IMG/VR virus record: IMGVR_UViG_3300019768_000006
Coordinates: 1 to 50,345 of that record
DNA length: 50,345 bases
Direction: 5' to 3' (one strand)
DNA from: a virus
Shown: in pieces, positions 31,901 to 38,875 of the stretch
Layout of the letters: each line of letters starts with the position of its first letter
Position numbering within the stretch: position 1 is the first letter of the stretch
Made by a program: the position numbers and the translations under genes
The notes under the pieces: model-generated
Told to the model about the DNA's origin: nothing
The model's database searches: none
What the model saw: only the letters and a program-made list of their open reading frames with translations

Positions 31901-34339
31901 TTGACTACTGAGCAAATTGACAATCTTGATAAGTATCTTAAGTTGGATTTTGAATCAGTTGTTAATCAACTAGATGGTATTGATAAAAAGCAGATTAGAA
32001 ACTATAAACGTTCTGTGATGAAAAAATATTTTCCAGATAAACGCCTCAAAGACCTCACAAGGATTGAGAAAGAGTTTATAGATGATCAAATATTAGAAGC
32101 TCAGAAAACTGGTATTATTCAGAGCGTTGATAGAAAAGATTTCTATGATGCACTACTTGAACGTACTGATATTGAGATTGGTAAAATGGATGAAATTTCC
32201 GAAGCTATTGAATCTAATGCTCAAAAGACTAAAGAAGGTTATTGGATGCAAAGTGATAATATTAAAAATGAAATTTCTAAAATTGATGAACAACTCAAAG
32301 AGTTTGAGAATGTTAGAAATATAGATGCTGCTAAAAGTAAAGCAGATGAACTTAGAAAAGCTTTTAGAGATGGCAAGGTAGATGATTATGCTAAGAGTCA
32401 GTTAGGTATGGCATATGATCAATTTGTTAATTGGACTGAGATTCCAGATACTATGCTTAAGCAAAATAAATTATTAGATGGAGATTCTGAGTTGATAGAT
32501 ACTGTATTAAAACTTAGAGAAGAACTTAATGTATTCCAAACCATGGAAGAGTCTAATAAAATTGCTGCTTATTTTCCTCATATAGTTAAAGAGAAACATC
32601 AAAAGTTATTTAATGAATTTGTTGAGTTGTCAGAAGATGCCTTAGTTGGTTCTGATGGCAGACCATTCATTGCTAATAAATTATCTCGTAATTGGAAAGG
32701 TTCTATTAAAGACTTTCACAACGCTTGGGATAATCATTTAGAACAATTTGGTAAAGCTCCAACATTTGATGACTTATTTAAAAATGGTCAACCTGTTGAA
32801 GTCCCTAGAGATTTATTTGAAAACGATTTAGTTAAAGCTCTTACTGAGCGTGCTATAAGACATGAGAATTATGTATTTGATTCTAAGAACTCAAAGAAAA
32901 TTGCTGAATTAGTTTCTGAACCCTACACACCTAAGCGAGGCCTTAAAGGTACTGAATCAGTTGTTATTCCTAGAGAAGATTTAATTAGACTTGCTAAAGA
33001 CCTCAGAGGAATAGATGCAGCTAAAGGTGTTAAAACAAAAGGTCCTATTACTACTACTGAAATTATTAATCATTTTCAAAATGAATATTTAGCAGATGTA
33101 CTCATAAAGCCTGATGATCTTTATGCCGAGGTTCGTGGTAATATAAATAAAGTTTATAGTGCTACTGACGAATATGGTAAAAGATTATTCAACACAAGAG
33201 CTATGAAGCAAGAAGTTCTTGATCATTTTAATCAATTATCAGCGTATCAAAAATCTGATGGAATCCAAAAGGTTCTTGATGTTTATGATAAATTCTTACA
33301 CTTGTGGAAGTTGAATGTAACAGTTGTTAATCCTTCATTCCATGCTCGTAATGCTATGGGTAATTCATTTAATTCTTACTTAGATATTGGCACTAAAGCA
33401 TTTTCGTTTAAGGAACGTAAAAGAATTGCTAATATAATGTCTGGCGTTTCTAATGAAATTATAGGTGGATTTGATGCAGAAGAATTAATACAAGTTGCCA
33501 AACAACTAGAAGTCATTGATACTGGTCAATTTGGTTTTGAGTTAAGACAACTCATGGAATCTAGTAAAAAGACCAATAGTAAATGGGCAAAGTTTGACCC
33601 AAGTAATGCTACTAATTTTTTACCTTATAAAGCTGGTACACAAGTTGGTAGCTATATTGAGAATTTAGATAAGATGTTAAATTTCGTACATCACATAGAA
33701 AGTGGTATGAATCCTAACTTGGCTGCTGAGATGACAAATAAATTCTTATTTGATTATAAGAATGCTACTGTGTTTGAAAAGGAAGTCCTCAGAAGGGCTG
33801 TTCCATTTTGGACATGGGCTAAGAAAAATATTCCATTACAAATGGAAATGGTTACTAAGCATCCTGAGAAGTATAGACCATTTATTAAAGGTCTTCAGGC
33901 CCTTGACCAATCTAATTTAGGTGATGAAAGAATCTCGTTTGATCGTAAGCGAGATGCTGGAGATTTTGCTAAGGATTGGGTAACAGTTCCTGGTGATGCA
34001 GATGGAGTTAAGATTTATAATCCTAATTTACCTTATCAAGACCTTTCATTAGATGTTAAAAGTTTTATTGGAAGATTAAGTCCTTTTATTAAAGTTCCTG
34101 TTGAGTTGGCTGCTGACTATGACAGTTACTATGGTACTGATATTGATTCTAGTTTACACCACATACTAAAACAATTAGGCCCTTATAGTAGTGGAAGTAA
34201 GCTAATGAGAAAGCAAGGTACTGATAGAAGACTTGAGATACTTGCTCAATTAACTGGTTTAAGATTCTTAAACTATGATCAAGAGAAATATAATTATAGA
34301 AAAATTATTGACGAACTCGAAATGGAAAATCGTAGATAG
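28907..34339 (+). CDS. Giant internal virion protein (1810 aa)
   Basis: The largest gene in the window, with CGGAGG upstream. N-terminal part has a Gly-rich hydrophobic segment (GVIGFAGDVALDPLTYVTGG, about 160-185) that could insert in a membrane. Most of the protein (about 200-1380) is charged coiled coil. The C-terminal region holds a pattern I recall from large virion proteins of Gram-positive phages: WKLNVTVVNPSFHARNAMGN, then FLFDYKNATVFEKEVLRRAV and PFWTWAKKNIPLQMEMVTKH (about 1460-1660). Probably an ejection protein that lines the DNA path. No lysozyme or polymerase motif seen. Confidence 0.7.
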   Translation: MAYGIDIFNQSAYEKKRESVKAEPSPGFGSIPNYKQEFEANYSQPNYSENFNKTQSYYDNWMSQHGDYKRSTLDRIFDVLQVGQYASVGAIRERQRAGTSLTPISFNPLDIGKGGIASMTGLIKGLRAANPFGKGYEEGEATTTSVLSEWGWNPESKVGKVARGVIGFAGDVALDPLTYVTGGTGAVIKGTGKGAKIGAKVSKELVKKFGQEVAEEITQKAAQNIGKGLSREAAQKILFEAGESVTTKNVDDFIKRINKFAGIQKNTGQDLMIGIGKNKKLLVDEKTLRMIGDKTIAPYANSIPNLIKNTGIFKKLDTKNALKTLARYDIDQVANTLLANDLRNRHSVKLAKNIVSAKRKMAKIADGLSPDNKLRVLEILDDQELWGKKLVTTGLVDNENGRKLIQRYADELSELDKIINDYDTMIANRKVLEKDADNLTRVISKLEGAKVTNELNKFKELRATFVANQTNIKQALFDINNEPVNQIVGKHIIDYRNKIKTSRIIEETGKSKFVELPYGFRKAGDFIRGADNTTYSLDDFLDSRMNDFSKINNKRGYATSSKSVNKFLGNKHSIDMTREKLLDVIEKTPMLKTDFEMMPLANKVSLEDMNKALDIYANGTADEFFDFSKTLREGYNESRAIAELEFDEAVKGFQDLTGKELADATRKAQADKFRRIDELMLNEDERLPLYIKNIDKSDALARSRKQKFAKGSNYADLKTRRVDLEGRLASGAITDDELLELQELAKELGTRNKRLYDQGIVNKAKLDANELYSTLTDSEIDNILRTDYYGDFKQAQFDEAFDPWEDIDLDSTKATETELFSDSFIDGSDLKKVYGDASTPDWIRRDNVLTDADIDALLATNDDVDKLIDQFNLGSGKGFDIKVSPETERMARLFDQMIDNTSKFDIDMENISDSAQILQSKKFNRAKKIAEEVSKVNKNAGKEFKANFVKNDLLSDLFKQTPEENIASIKNTKVRNAKQRKYAESILDAQKLKAKSYDLTTEQIDNLDKYLKLDFESVVNQLDGIDKKQIRNYKRSVMKKYFPDKRLKDLTRIEKEFIDDQILEAQKTGIIQSVDRKDFYDALLERTDIEIGKMDEISEAIESNAQKTKEGYWMQSDNIKNEISKIDEQLKEFENVRNIDAAKSKADELRKAFRDGKVDDYAKSQLGMAYDQFVNWTEIPDTMLKQNKLLDGDSELIDTVLKLREELNVFQTMEESNKIAAYFPHIVKEKHQKLFNEFVELSEDALVGSDGRPFIANKLSRNWKGSIKDFHNAWDNHLEQFGKAPTFDDLFKNGQPVEVPRDLFENDLVKALTERAIRHENYVFDSKNSKKIAELVSEPYTPKRGLKGTESVVIPREDLIRLAKDLRGIDAAKGVKTKGPITTTEIINHFQNEYLADVLIKPDDLYAEVRGNINKVYSATDEYGKRLFNTRAMKQEVLDHFNQLSAYQKSDGIQKVLDVYDKFLHLWKLNVTVVNPSFHARNAMGNSFNSYLDIGTKAFSFKERKRIANIMSGVSNEIIGGFDAEELIQVAKQLEVIDTGQFGFELRQLMESSKKTNSKWAKFDPSNATNFLPYKAGTQVGSYIENLDKMLNFVHHIESGMNPNLAAEMTNKFLFDYKNATVFEKEVLRRAVPFWTWAKKNIPLQMEMVTKHPEKYRPFIKGLQALDQSNLGDERISFDRKRDAGDFAKDWVTVPGDADGVKIYNPNLPYQDLSLDVKSFIGRLSPFIKVPVELAADYDSYYGTDIDSSLHHILKQLGPYSSGSKLMRKQGTDRRLEILAQLTGLRFLNYDQEKYNYRKIIDELEMENRR

Positions 34340-34355
34340 CCCAGGAGGTGTGATA

Positions 34356-34628
34356 ATGGGTGATGAATGTAAAATTACCAGAGAAGAAGTTGAACTAATT
34401 GTTCAGCTTGAGGTTGAGAAATCAAAGGGAGAAATTATGGAAAAGGTTGTAAAGAATACTAGTAATATCGAGGCCAATAGAACTGACCTAGGTGAGATAA
34501 AGTCCGATATTAAAACTATAATGAATATCCTTAGAGGTAAGGATAGGTTTGCAATAGCTACCATGGCTACTAGTATAATCACATTGATTACTATAGCTGT
34601 CACAATAATAATTGCTGTTGTTTCTTAG
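34356..34628 (+). CDS. Holin-like membrane protein (90 aa)
   Basis: ATG 34356 with AGGAGGTG; an upstream in-frame extension overlaps the giant gene and lacks a site. Charged helical N-terminus (REEVELIVQLEVEKSKGEIM), a spacer, RGKDRFAI and one C-terminal membrane helix (ATMATSIITLITIAVTIIIA). This layout (soluble coil plus C-terminal anchor) matches XhlA-type hemolysin/holin proteins. Last gene before the terminator, near the M15 peptidase, consistent with lysis. Confidence 0.65.
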   Translation: MGDECKITREEVELIVQLEVEKSKGEIMEKVVKNTSNIEANRTDLGEIKSDIKTIMNILRGKDRFAIATMATSIITLITIAVTIIIAVVS

Positions 34629-34656
34629 AGCTGGTTTAGTCCAGCTCTTTTATTTT
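34627..34656 (+). terminator. Rho-independent terminator ending the structural operon
   Basis: AGAGCTGG (34627-34634) pairs with CCAGCTCT (34641-34648) around a six-base loop and is followed by TTTATTTT. It separates the convergent plus and minus gene blocks, and the stop of the minus 24-residue gene lies at its edge. Confidence 0.92.
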
Positions 34657-34729
34657 AATCAATATTTTCATAAAGTAAATATATTAACATATATATTATA
34701 ATTAGGTATATTAGAACAATGCCAACCAT
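34655..34729 (-). CDS. Single-pass membrane microprotein (24 aa)
   Basis: ATG 34729, preceded by AGAGGTGATATA; TAA at 34655. Almost wholly hydrophobic (VGIVLIYLIIIYMLIYLL) with ENID at the end. Its 21-base initiation region is repeated exactly before the next gene upstream (34929-34949). Confidence 0.5.
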   Translation of the reverse strand: MVGIVLIYLIIIYMLIYLLYENID

Positions 34730-34739
34730 TATATCACCT

Positions 34740-34931
34740 CTATATTAATATTGCTGCATTACAGCATGGACAAGTTATTTTTTGTTTTATTACTGTAAAA
34801 CAATGGCCTTCATAATCATATTCATAAGTTTCATAATCTTCTATATCTTTATTTTCATATTCTAAAAGACTATCACAAAACCAACATTTAATTTTCTTTG
34901 GTTTGTTGTGATTGTTTTCTAATACTTTCAT
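34740..34931 (-). CDS. Small zinc-ribbon protein (63 aa)
   Basis: Two CxxC knuckles, KCWFCDSL (about residue 15) and ITCPCCNAAI (about 54), separated by an acidic Tyr-rich strand pair (YETYEYDYEGHCFTV). A stand-alone zinc ribbon of unknown role. The start has AGAGGTG, identical in context to the 24-residue gene. Confidence 0.75.
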   Translation of the reverse strand: MKVLENNHNKPKKIKCWFCDSLLEYENKDIEDYETYEYDYEGHCFTVIKQKITCPCCNAAILI

Positions 34932-35119
34932 TATATCACCTCTATATTACTTTCATGAACCCAGCGAACCCCTGGGAGTCTTCCGACATACTCGTTAATT
35001 ATAACTAAATAATATTTTCCATATTTAACTACTGCAACCCCTTGAAGGTTTGCTCTGTGTTCTTTGACTATGACTAGTTGGTCTAGCTTAGTTTCTATTA
35101 TGGTTTTCATGAGTTGCAT
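34931..35119 (-). CDS. Small hypothetical protein (62 aa)
   Basis: ATG 35119 lies five bases after GGAGAAAGG; a second ATG at 35110 is possible. Beta-rich (LDQLVIVKEHRANLQGVAVV, KYYLVIINEYVGRLPGVRWV), ending HESNIEVI. Its stop overlaps the ATG of the zinc-ribbon gene by one base. Confidence 0.6.
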   Translation of the reverse strand: MQLMKTIIETKLDQLVIVKEHRANLQGVAVVKYGKYYLVIINEYVGRLPGVRWVHESNIEVI

Positions 35120-35324
35120 CCTTTCTCCATTTAATAAAGTTTCGATTATAAAGAAATGTATACATCACACAGCCCGGCAATAATCCCCATTGAGCATCTC
35201 GAATGATTATTATAACCCAAAAGATTTGACTTATTATTCCTATTAGTGGTGCATATGTCCATTTATTACCTGTCTTCCAGGTCTTGAGAAAGCCTAGTGC
35301 ACTTATTATTAATTCTAAAATCAT
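35088..35324 (-). CDS. Small membrane protein (78 aa)
   Basis: Three hydrophobic stretches (ILELIISALGFLKTW, APLIGIISQIFWVIIIIRDA, LLPGCVMYTFLYNRN) followed by the basic end FIKWRKDATHENHNRN. The WxYAPLIGxIxQxFW pattern recurs in many phage proteins of unknown function. The end overlaps the next gene by 32 bases. Confidence 0.7.
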   Translation of the reverse strand: MILELIISALGFLKTWKTGNKWTYAPLIGIISQIFWVIIIIRDAQWGLLPGCVMYTFLYNRNFIKWRKDATHENHNRN

Positions 35325-35325
35325 T

Positions 35326-35556
35326 TTACACCTCCAATGATTTATTTAACATCTCATAGAATTTCGCAGATATTTTGTTGTATCCTCTAAGTCTATAGAT
35401 ATATATTTCATTTTCTTCATCATATTTTTCTATATAATTATAATCTCTCATATAGCTAGAGATAGCTTCAAAATAGTGTTCTTTTTTTATAAATAATGTT
35501 GGTGTTTTTCTTTTTGTTTCTCTTAGTATATCTCCTGCTAATTTCATTTCTAACAT
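35326..35556 (-). CDS. Small protein with shared C-terminal tail (76 aa)
   Basis: Start ATG 35556, seven bases after GGAGG. It resembles the upstream 77-residue protein in length and layout: an N-terminal helix, PTLFIKKEHYFEAISSYMRD (compare PNIYVTTNVWSLNTLKKFFR) and a beta end, then NKISAKFYEMLNKSLEV. Probably a tandem duplication followed by divergence. Function unknown. Confidence 0.7.
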   Translation of the reverse strand: MLEMKLAGDILRETKRKTPTLFIKKEHYFEAISSYMRDYNYIEKYDEENEIYIYRLRGYNKISAKFYEMLNKSLEV

Positions 35557-35557
35557 G

Positions 35558-35791
35558 CTAAACCTCCAAGAGTTCTGAGAACTTTCTGAGGATTGATGAT
35601 TCATTATTTATAAATAACCAACAGTCTTCTCCATACAAAGTTCCTTCTTTAACAAACTTATATCTGCTTGTTCTAAAGAATTTTTTTAATGTGTTTAAAG
35701 ACCATACATTAGTTGTTACATAAATATTTGGTTCTTTATCGTTTGTATATTTAAAAAGTTGTTCTGCTCTCTTACATAATACTTTATTCAT
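35558..35791 (-). CDS. Small protein with shared C-terminal tail (77 aa)
   Basis: Paralogue of the 76-residue protein just downstream. Residues 1-60 are an alpha/beta domain (KRAEQLFKYTNDKEPNIYV, SRYKFVKEGTLYGEDCWLFI) and the end is ESSILRKFSELLEV, a perfect match to the tail consensus. A compact winged-helix-like order is conceivable but not shown. Confidence 0.7.
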   Translation of the reverse strand: MNKVLCKRAEQLFKYTNDKEPNIYVTTNVWSLNTLKKFFRTSRYKFVKEGTLYGEDCWLFINNESSILRKFSELLEV

Positions 35792-35793
35792 TG

Positions 35794-35895
35794 TTATCTC
35801 CTAGATTTATATTCAAGGGCTATGATACGGTCTCTGAGTTCTGATAATTCTCTCAGTACATACCATGTTAAAAATATTATCATTAAATAAATCAT
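35794..35895 (-). CDS. Membrane microprotein (33 aa)
   Basis: ATG 35895 with AGGAGGTCAT, the best possible binding site; TAA 35794, two bases before the next gene. A short hydrophobic start (IYLMIIFLTWYVL) and an amphipathic coiled-coil-like end (RELSELRDRIIALEYKSRR). Layout like small membrane-associated regulators of phages; role unknown. Confidence 0.6.
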   Translation of the reverse strand: MIYLMIIFLTWYVLRELSELRDRIIALEYKSRR

Positions 35896-35957
35896 ATGAC
35901 CTCCTATTATGACCTGGTCTTAATACTAAGTATTAGTACCACTTTTACTATGTAAAT

Positions 35958-35986
35958 TTGACAAATGCAAAAATATATGATATAAT
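35958..35986 (+). promoter_or_regulatory. Consensus sigma-A promoter for the GIY-YIG gene
   Basis: TTGACA (35958-35963), 17 bp, TATAAT (35981-35986), about 80 bases before the GIY-YIG start. A single isolated promoter driving one gene, opposite to all its neighbours, marks that gene as a separate insertion. Confidence 0.85.
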
Positions 35987-36075
35987 CAAAATATAAAATA
36001 AACAATTTTTCCTCAAATAGCGCAAGCTGTGTCTATTTAATAAAATAGTTATATGAGCAAGCTCAAGGTATTTAT

Positions 36076-36540
36076 ATGTATGGTATAATTTATAAAATTA
36101 GAAATAAACTTAATAATAAAATTTATTTTGGTCAAACCGTCTCTTCTTTTAAAAACAGATATGGAAATAATTTATTAAAATTTTCTCATAATAATCATCT
36201 TAAAAATTCTATTAAAAAATATGGTATTGATAATTTTGAAATTGATGAAGAATTTGATATTGCATATTCTAAAGAAGAATTAAATAAATTAGAATATTAT
36301 TATATTGAACTTTATAATACAACAAATCCAAATAATGGATATAATAAAATCAAAGGTGGAAATTCTAAAAAATTATCAACAGAGACATTAATTAATAGAT
36401 ATACTATTGATAAGTCTATTCATGATAAAATAAAATTTGCAATTGAAGATTCTAATCTTAGTTGTAATATGATAGCAAAAGCTTTTAAAGTTTCTTGTGA
36501 TGTTGTTTTAAGAGTTAAGAAAAATAAATATAAATGGTAA
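36076..36540 (+). CDS. GIY-YIG homing endonuclease with C-terminal HTH
   Basis: 154 residues. YGIIYKIRN and KIYFGQTV give the GIY and YIG elements, followed by the conserved Arg in FKNRYGNN and the catalytic Glu in LNKLEYYYIELYN, then GYNKIKGG. The C-terminal third is a helix-turn-helix-like target-binding module (CNMIAKAFKVSCDVVLRVKK). Very AT-rich even for this genome, and alone on the plus strand between minus-strand blocks: a mobile homing gene. Confidence 0.85.
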   Translation: MYGIIYKIRNKLNNKIYFGQTVSSFKNRYGNNLLKFSHNNHLKNSIKKYGIDNFEIDEEFDIAYSKEELNKLEYYYIELYNTTNPNNGYNKIKGGNSKKLSTETLINRYTIDKSIHDKIKFAIEDSNLSCNMIAKAFKVSCDVVLRVKKNKYKW

Positions 36541-36926
36541 TTTTAAATTTGCTCAGAGGGGTGAGGGGGGAGAAGAATAACATTTTTTGAGAAAGCAACT
36601 CAACAAGCGAAGCGAAGTTGAAAGTGCGAAGCACTTTAAGGAAGGTCTTTAGAGGCCTTCTTTTTCTTTGCGAGAAGCTTTACTTTCCCAATAATGTTAA
36701 CGGCGTGTAATCCTAACAGTTCTCCTTAAGCATTGCGCACACTCTCATTTATGTTGTCGAGAGAGCCCGTTACTTTTAGTGTGTTTCTCGGGGTTTCTGG
36801 TTTGATTACTCTACTACAAACCCTTTTTCGGTATGCCTGTCCAAGCCTTCTGAGCTCTGTGAAGAGTTCTGTACTCAACTAATACTACTCTATTACTAAG
36901 CCTTAGAACTCCTCAGAGGGCTTTAT
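36541..36926. other. Gene-free stretch after the GIY-YIG gene
   Basis: About 385 bases with no convincing gene. It opens with a G run (GGTGAGGGGGGAG), holds two adjacent hairpins (36621-36637 and 36641-36660) and then a mixed, less AT-rich part with several CTCAGAGGG-like words that recall the 12.5-kb control region. It may carry the end of the right minus-strand transcript or an unrecognised RNA. Confidence 0.5.
36641..36669 (+). terminator. Rho-independent terminator of the GIY-YIG transcript
   Basis: GAAGGTC and GGCCTTC pair over seven bases (one wobble) around TTTAGA and are followed by TTTTTCTTT. A second hairpin AAAGTGC-GAA-GCACTTT lies just before it (36621-36637). Confidence 0.85.
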
Positions 36927-37076
36927 TTAGTCATTTCTATCAGGATTGATGAAGGTTAATAGACCACCAGCAACTAAGAAAATAACTTCTTGTAATTCTA
37001 AGAATAATGAAGCAACTGCTACAATTCCAAGAATTATAAGTGTTAATGATTTGTTATCAATAATTTTTTTAAACAT
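36927..37076 (-). CDS. Small membrane protein (49 aa)
   Basis: The ATG at 37076 overlaps the stop of the upstream gene (TAATG). Basic start (FKKIIDNK), then two hydrophobic stretches (TLIILGIVAVASLFLEL, VIFLVAGGLLTFI) and NPDRND. Last gene of the right minus-strand block. Confidence 0.6.
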   Translation of the reverse strand: MFKKIIDNKSLTLIILGIVAVASLFLELQEVIFLVAGGLLTFINPDRND

Positions 37077-37363
37077 TAAATTTTTCTCCATACCTTTTTG
37101 GTAATTTCTACTTGTTTTACTCTATCACAATCAACTTCCTCATCCCAATATTCAGAATCGTAATTCCAATCTGTAAATGGAGAGCCACTTCTTCCTTCTA
37201 CTATAGAGTAATATTTGCCATTTTTTTCAAATATAATTGTTTTATATTGATATTTATAATCTTGAACCCATTCACTAACTTCAATTAATTTGTATCCGTT
37301 ATATTCAGTTCCAATTTCAAGCTCATCTATAACAATCATTATATCTTTTTTTGGAAATAACAT
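37076..37363 (-). CDS. Hypothetical protein (95 aa)
   Basis: ATG 37363 with GAGGAG. Beta-rich: ELEIGTEYNGYKLIEVSEWV, YKTIIFEKNGKYYSIVEGRS, then an acidic loop (DWNYDSEYWDEEVDCD) and VKQVEITKKVWRKI. The strand pattern is that of a small beta-barrel or hot-dog-like phage protein; not recognised. Confidence 0.65.
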   Translation of the reverse strand: MLFPKKDIMIVIDELEIGTEYNGYKLIEVSEWVQDYKYQYKTIIFEKNGKYYSIVEGRSGSPFTDWNYDSEYWDEEVDCDRVKQVEITKKVWRKI

Positions 37364-37401
37364 TAAATTCTCCTCGCTAACCTAGCGAATTATTTATTAG
37401 G

Positions 37402-37575
37402 TCATGCAGCACATTCTTCTGGGGCTGCTCCTGTGACCTTGTACTTACCATCTATTAGTTTTACTTCTACCCCTTTACGGACTTCACCTTCTATATCATT
37501 TTTGGAGATTCCTTCTCCAGTATCCATGATGCAGATTAGGTGAGGGCCCATGGGTTGTATTGCTACTATTTTCAC
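37402..37575 (-). CDS. Small protein with GTG start (57 aa)
   Basis: GTG at 37575 overlaps the stop of the upstream gene (AAGTGA) with GGTGAT before it. The frame KIVAIQPMGPHLICIMDTGE, then KGVEVKLIDGKYKVTGAAPE reads as a compact beta protein. Ends in TGA after CAA (Cys-Ala-Ala); readthrough would add only three residues. Confidence 0.6.
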   Translation of the reverse strand: MKIVAIQPMGPHLICIMDTGEGISKNDIEGEVRKGVEVKLIDGKYKVTGAAPEECAA

Positions 37576-37832
37576 TTAATCACCATTTGTTTATATATTT
37601 TTCTGAAGCAAATATAATTATATAAGTTGTTAGTTTTAAGTTGATAGACATGATCTATTTGAGTTGTCATTACTTTAAATCTTTCATGACCAACAGCTGC
37701 TATAATTAATTCTTCTTCTCTGCATTTTGTACATGCAATTATATTAAATAAGTATCCATCTCTTAGACAAGACCATAGGAATGCTGTTAAAAACATTCCC
37801 ATCATCAAGCTAAATATTATTAAATAAGTCAT
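37572..37832 (-). CDS. Small membrane-anchored protein (86 aa)
   Basis: An N-terminal hydrophobic stretch (LIIFSLMMGMFLTAFLWSCL) is followed by a soluble part with CTKCREEE and a basic C-terminus (YICFRKIYKQMVIK). One membrane helix. Binding site is weak, so translation may depend on the upstream gene six bases away. Confidence 0.6.
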   Translation of the reverse strand: MTYLIIFSLMMGMFLTAFLWSCLRDGYLFNIIACTKCREEELIIAAVGHERFKVMTTQIDHVYQLKTNNLYNYICFRKIYKQMVIK

Positions 37833-37838
37833 ACTATT

Positions 37839-38057
37839 TTACAATTCTGAAAGAGCAGTATCTTCATACGCTCTAGCTAATGCAAGTTTCATAGCCTTAT
37901 AAGGCTTATTGATGTCACCAGGTTTTCTCATTGCAGTTCCACTAAAACCATTCTTAAGTACAACTACTGTTACATTTCTCTCAATTGTAACATTAAATAC
38001 TTCTGGATAATTTTCCATGAATACTTCTTTTATTTTACCTAACTCTTTATTAGTCAT
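37839..38057 (-). CDS. Hypothetical protein (72 aa)
   Basis: GGAGAAGG before ATG 38057, which lies inside the end of the upstream gene. Alpha/beta: LGKIKEVFMENYPEVFNVTI, VTVVVLKNGFSGTAMRKPGD and a C-terminal helix (YKAMKLALARAYEDTALSEL). Not recognised. Confidence 0.6.
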   Translation of the reverse strand: MTNKELGKIKEVFMENYPEVFNVTIERNVTVVVLKNGFSGTAMRKPGDINKPYKAMKLALARAYEDTALSEL

Positions 38058-38325
38058 TTTCCTTCTCCGTTTCTTCTACGGGATCACTAGGAGTATCTTC
38101 TTCTTGAGCTTGCTCTGGTTCTCTAGCCTTTTTCTCAAGTTTATCAAATTCATCTTGGCCAAATGTAAATCTAATCAACTCATAAGCATCTGAAATAAGT
38201 TTCATAAACTCTTGATAAGATTGTGCTTCTGATATTGTAAAGGTTCTCTCTAATGATGTACCAGCATCATCCGAATAGTTTACTTTGATTTGTGCTCTGT
38301 ATTGCTTTGCTTGTTGTATTGACAT
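38050..38325 (-). CDS. Hypothetical protein (91 aa)
   Basis: ATG 38325 with CGGAGAAATGA. Helical with a strongly acidic, Pro/Glu-rich end (REPEQAQEEDTPSDPVEETE). The acidic tail could mimic DNA or bind a basic partner, but nothing more can be said. Confidence 0.6.
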   Translation of the reverse strand: MSIQQAKQYRAQIKVNYSDDAGTSLERTFTISEAQSYQEFMKLISDAYELIRFTFGQDEFDKLEKKAREPEQAQEEDTPSDPVEETEKEND

Positions 38326-38456
38326 TCATTTCTCCGCTTGTTCTTCAAGCTAAATTCTAATTTAAACTCTAAATCCTTATCAAATATATTGATAGAATCT
38401 AGTAAAGTTCCGACACTTCCAAGTGTCTTACTTAAAACCTTCCCTAAACTTTTCAC
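38280..38456 (-). CDS. Possible small protein with GTG start (58 aa)
   Basis: A perfect GGAGG six bases before GTG 38456, inside the end of the RusA reading frame. The first 40 residues (SLGKVLSKTLGSVGTLLDSI, NIFDKDLEFKLEFSLKNK) look protein-like. It overlaps RusA by 29 bases and the 91-residue gene by 46, which is more than usual here, so confidence is moderate. Confidence 0.5.
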   Translation of the reverse strand: MKSLGKVLSKTLGSVGTLLDSINIFDKDLEFKLEFSLKNKRRNECQYNKQSNTEHKSK

Positions 38457-38875
38457 GTTGTGCCTCCGTCTGAGCTTTCACTAAGACCTCTACTCTAGGG
38501 TTTTCTCTATCTAAAAAGCAGCCTTGAACCCTTGGTAGTATATAATAATCATTTTCAACGAAAGTACCTTGTAAGCCATCAAAGAATATTTTAAATGTGT
38601 TATGGCTATCTCGGTATCTACGGTCAGGGAAAATAATATATTAAGTCTACATAAAACCAGACTTGTTCGTTTTCGTGTTGCCATCCAGATTCTTCTATTA
38701 TCTTTAACACATGAGCTTTACATCTAGCCATCCATAATTTAGCATGAGATTTAATACCTCTTCTACCATTATAGAATGCATTATTACTAGATGGTGGAAT
38801 CACCACAGAGAATAGAAGTTTCTGTCTAGGCTTATTAGGGGTTTGAAATTTTAAGTCTTTATTAGTGGTTGCCAT
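38428..38875 (-). CDS. rusA: RusA-like Holliday junction resolvase, needs +1 frameshift
   Basis: The first frame (ATG 38875 to TGA 38624, 83 residues) gives the N-terminal half: LLFSVVIPPSSNNAFYNGRR with GIKSHAKLWMARCK and FYVDLIYYF-P. Skipping one base at TTT-CCC-TGA-C (38632-38623) continues PDRRYRDSHNTFKIFFDGLQ, then GTFVENDYYILPRVQG and PRVEVLVKAQ to TAA 38428, the C-terminal half with the RxxDxxN-xxK-xxxD and E-N-D segments of RusA nucleases. Together about 148 residues, the normal size. CCC-UGA is a known +1 slippery site in Listeria phage PSA. A simple frameshift mutation is the alternative. Confidence 0.75.

Noticed and set aside
36541-36926. Possible tRNA or riboswitch in the stretch after the GIY-YIG gene
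   Set aside because: No T-arm signature (GGTTCGAATCC type) on either strand and no known riboswitch motif recognised; only terminator hairpins are clear.
37381-37410. Second UGA recoding at the end of the 57-residue gene (37402)
   Set aside because: Readthrough would add only three residues before TAA, and no hairpin follows.
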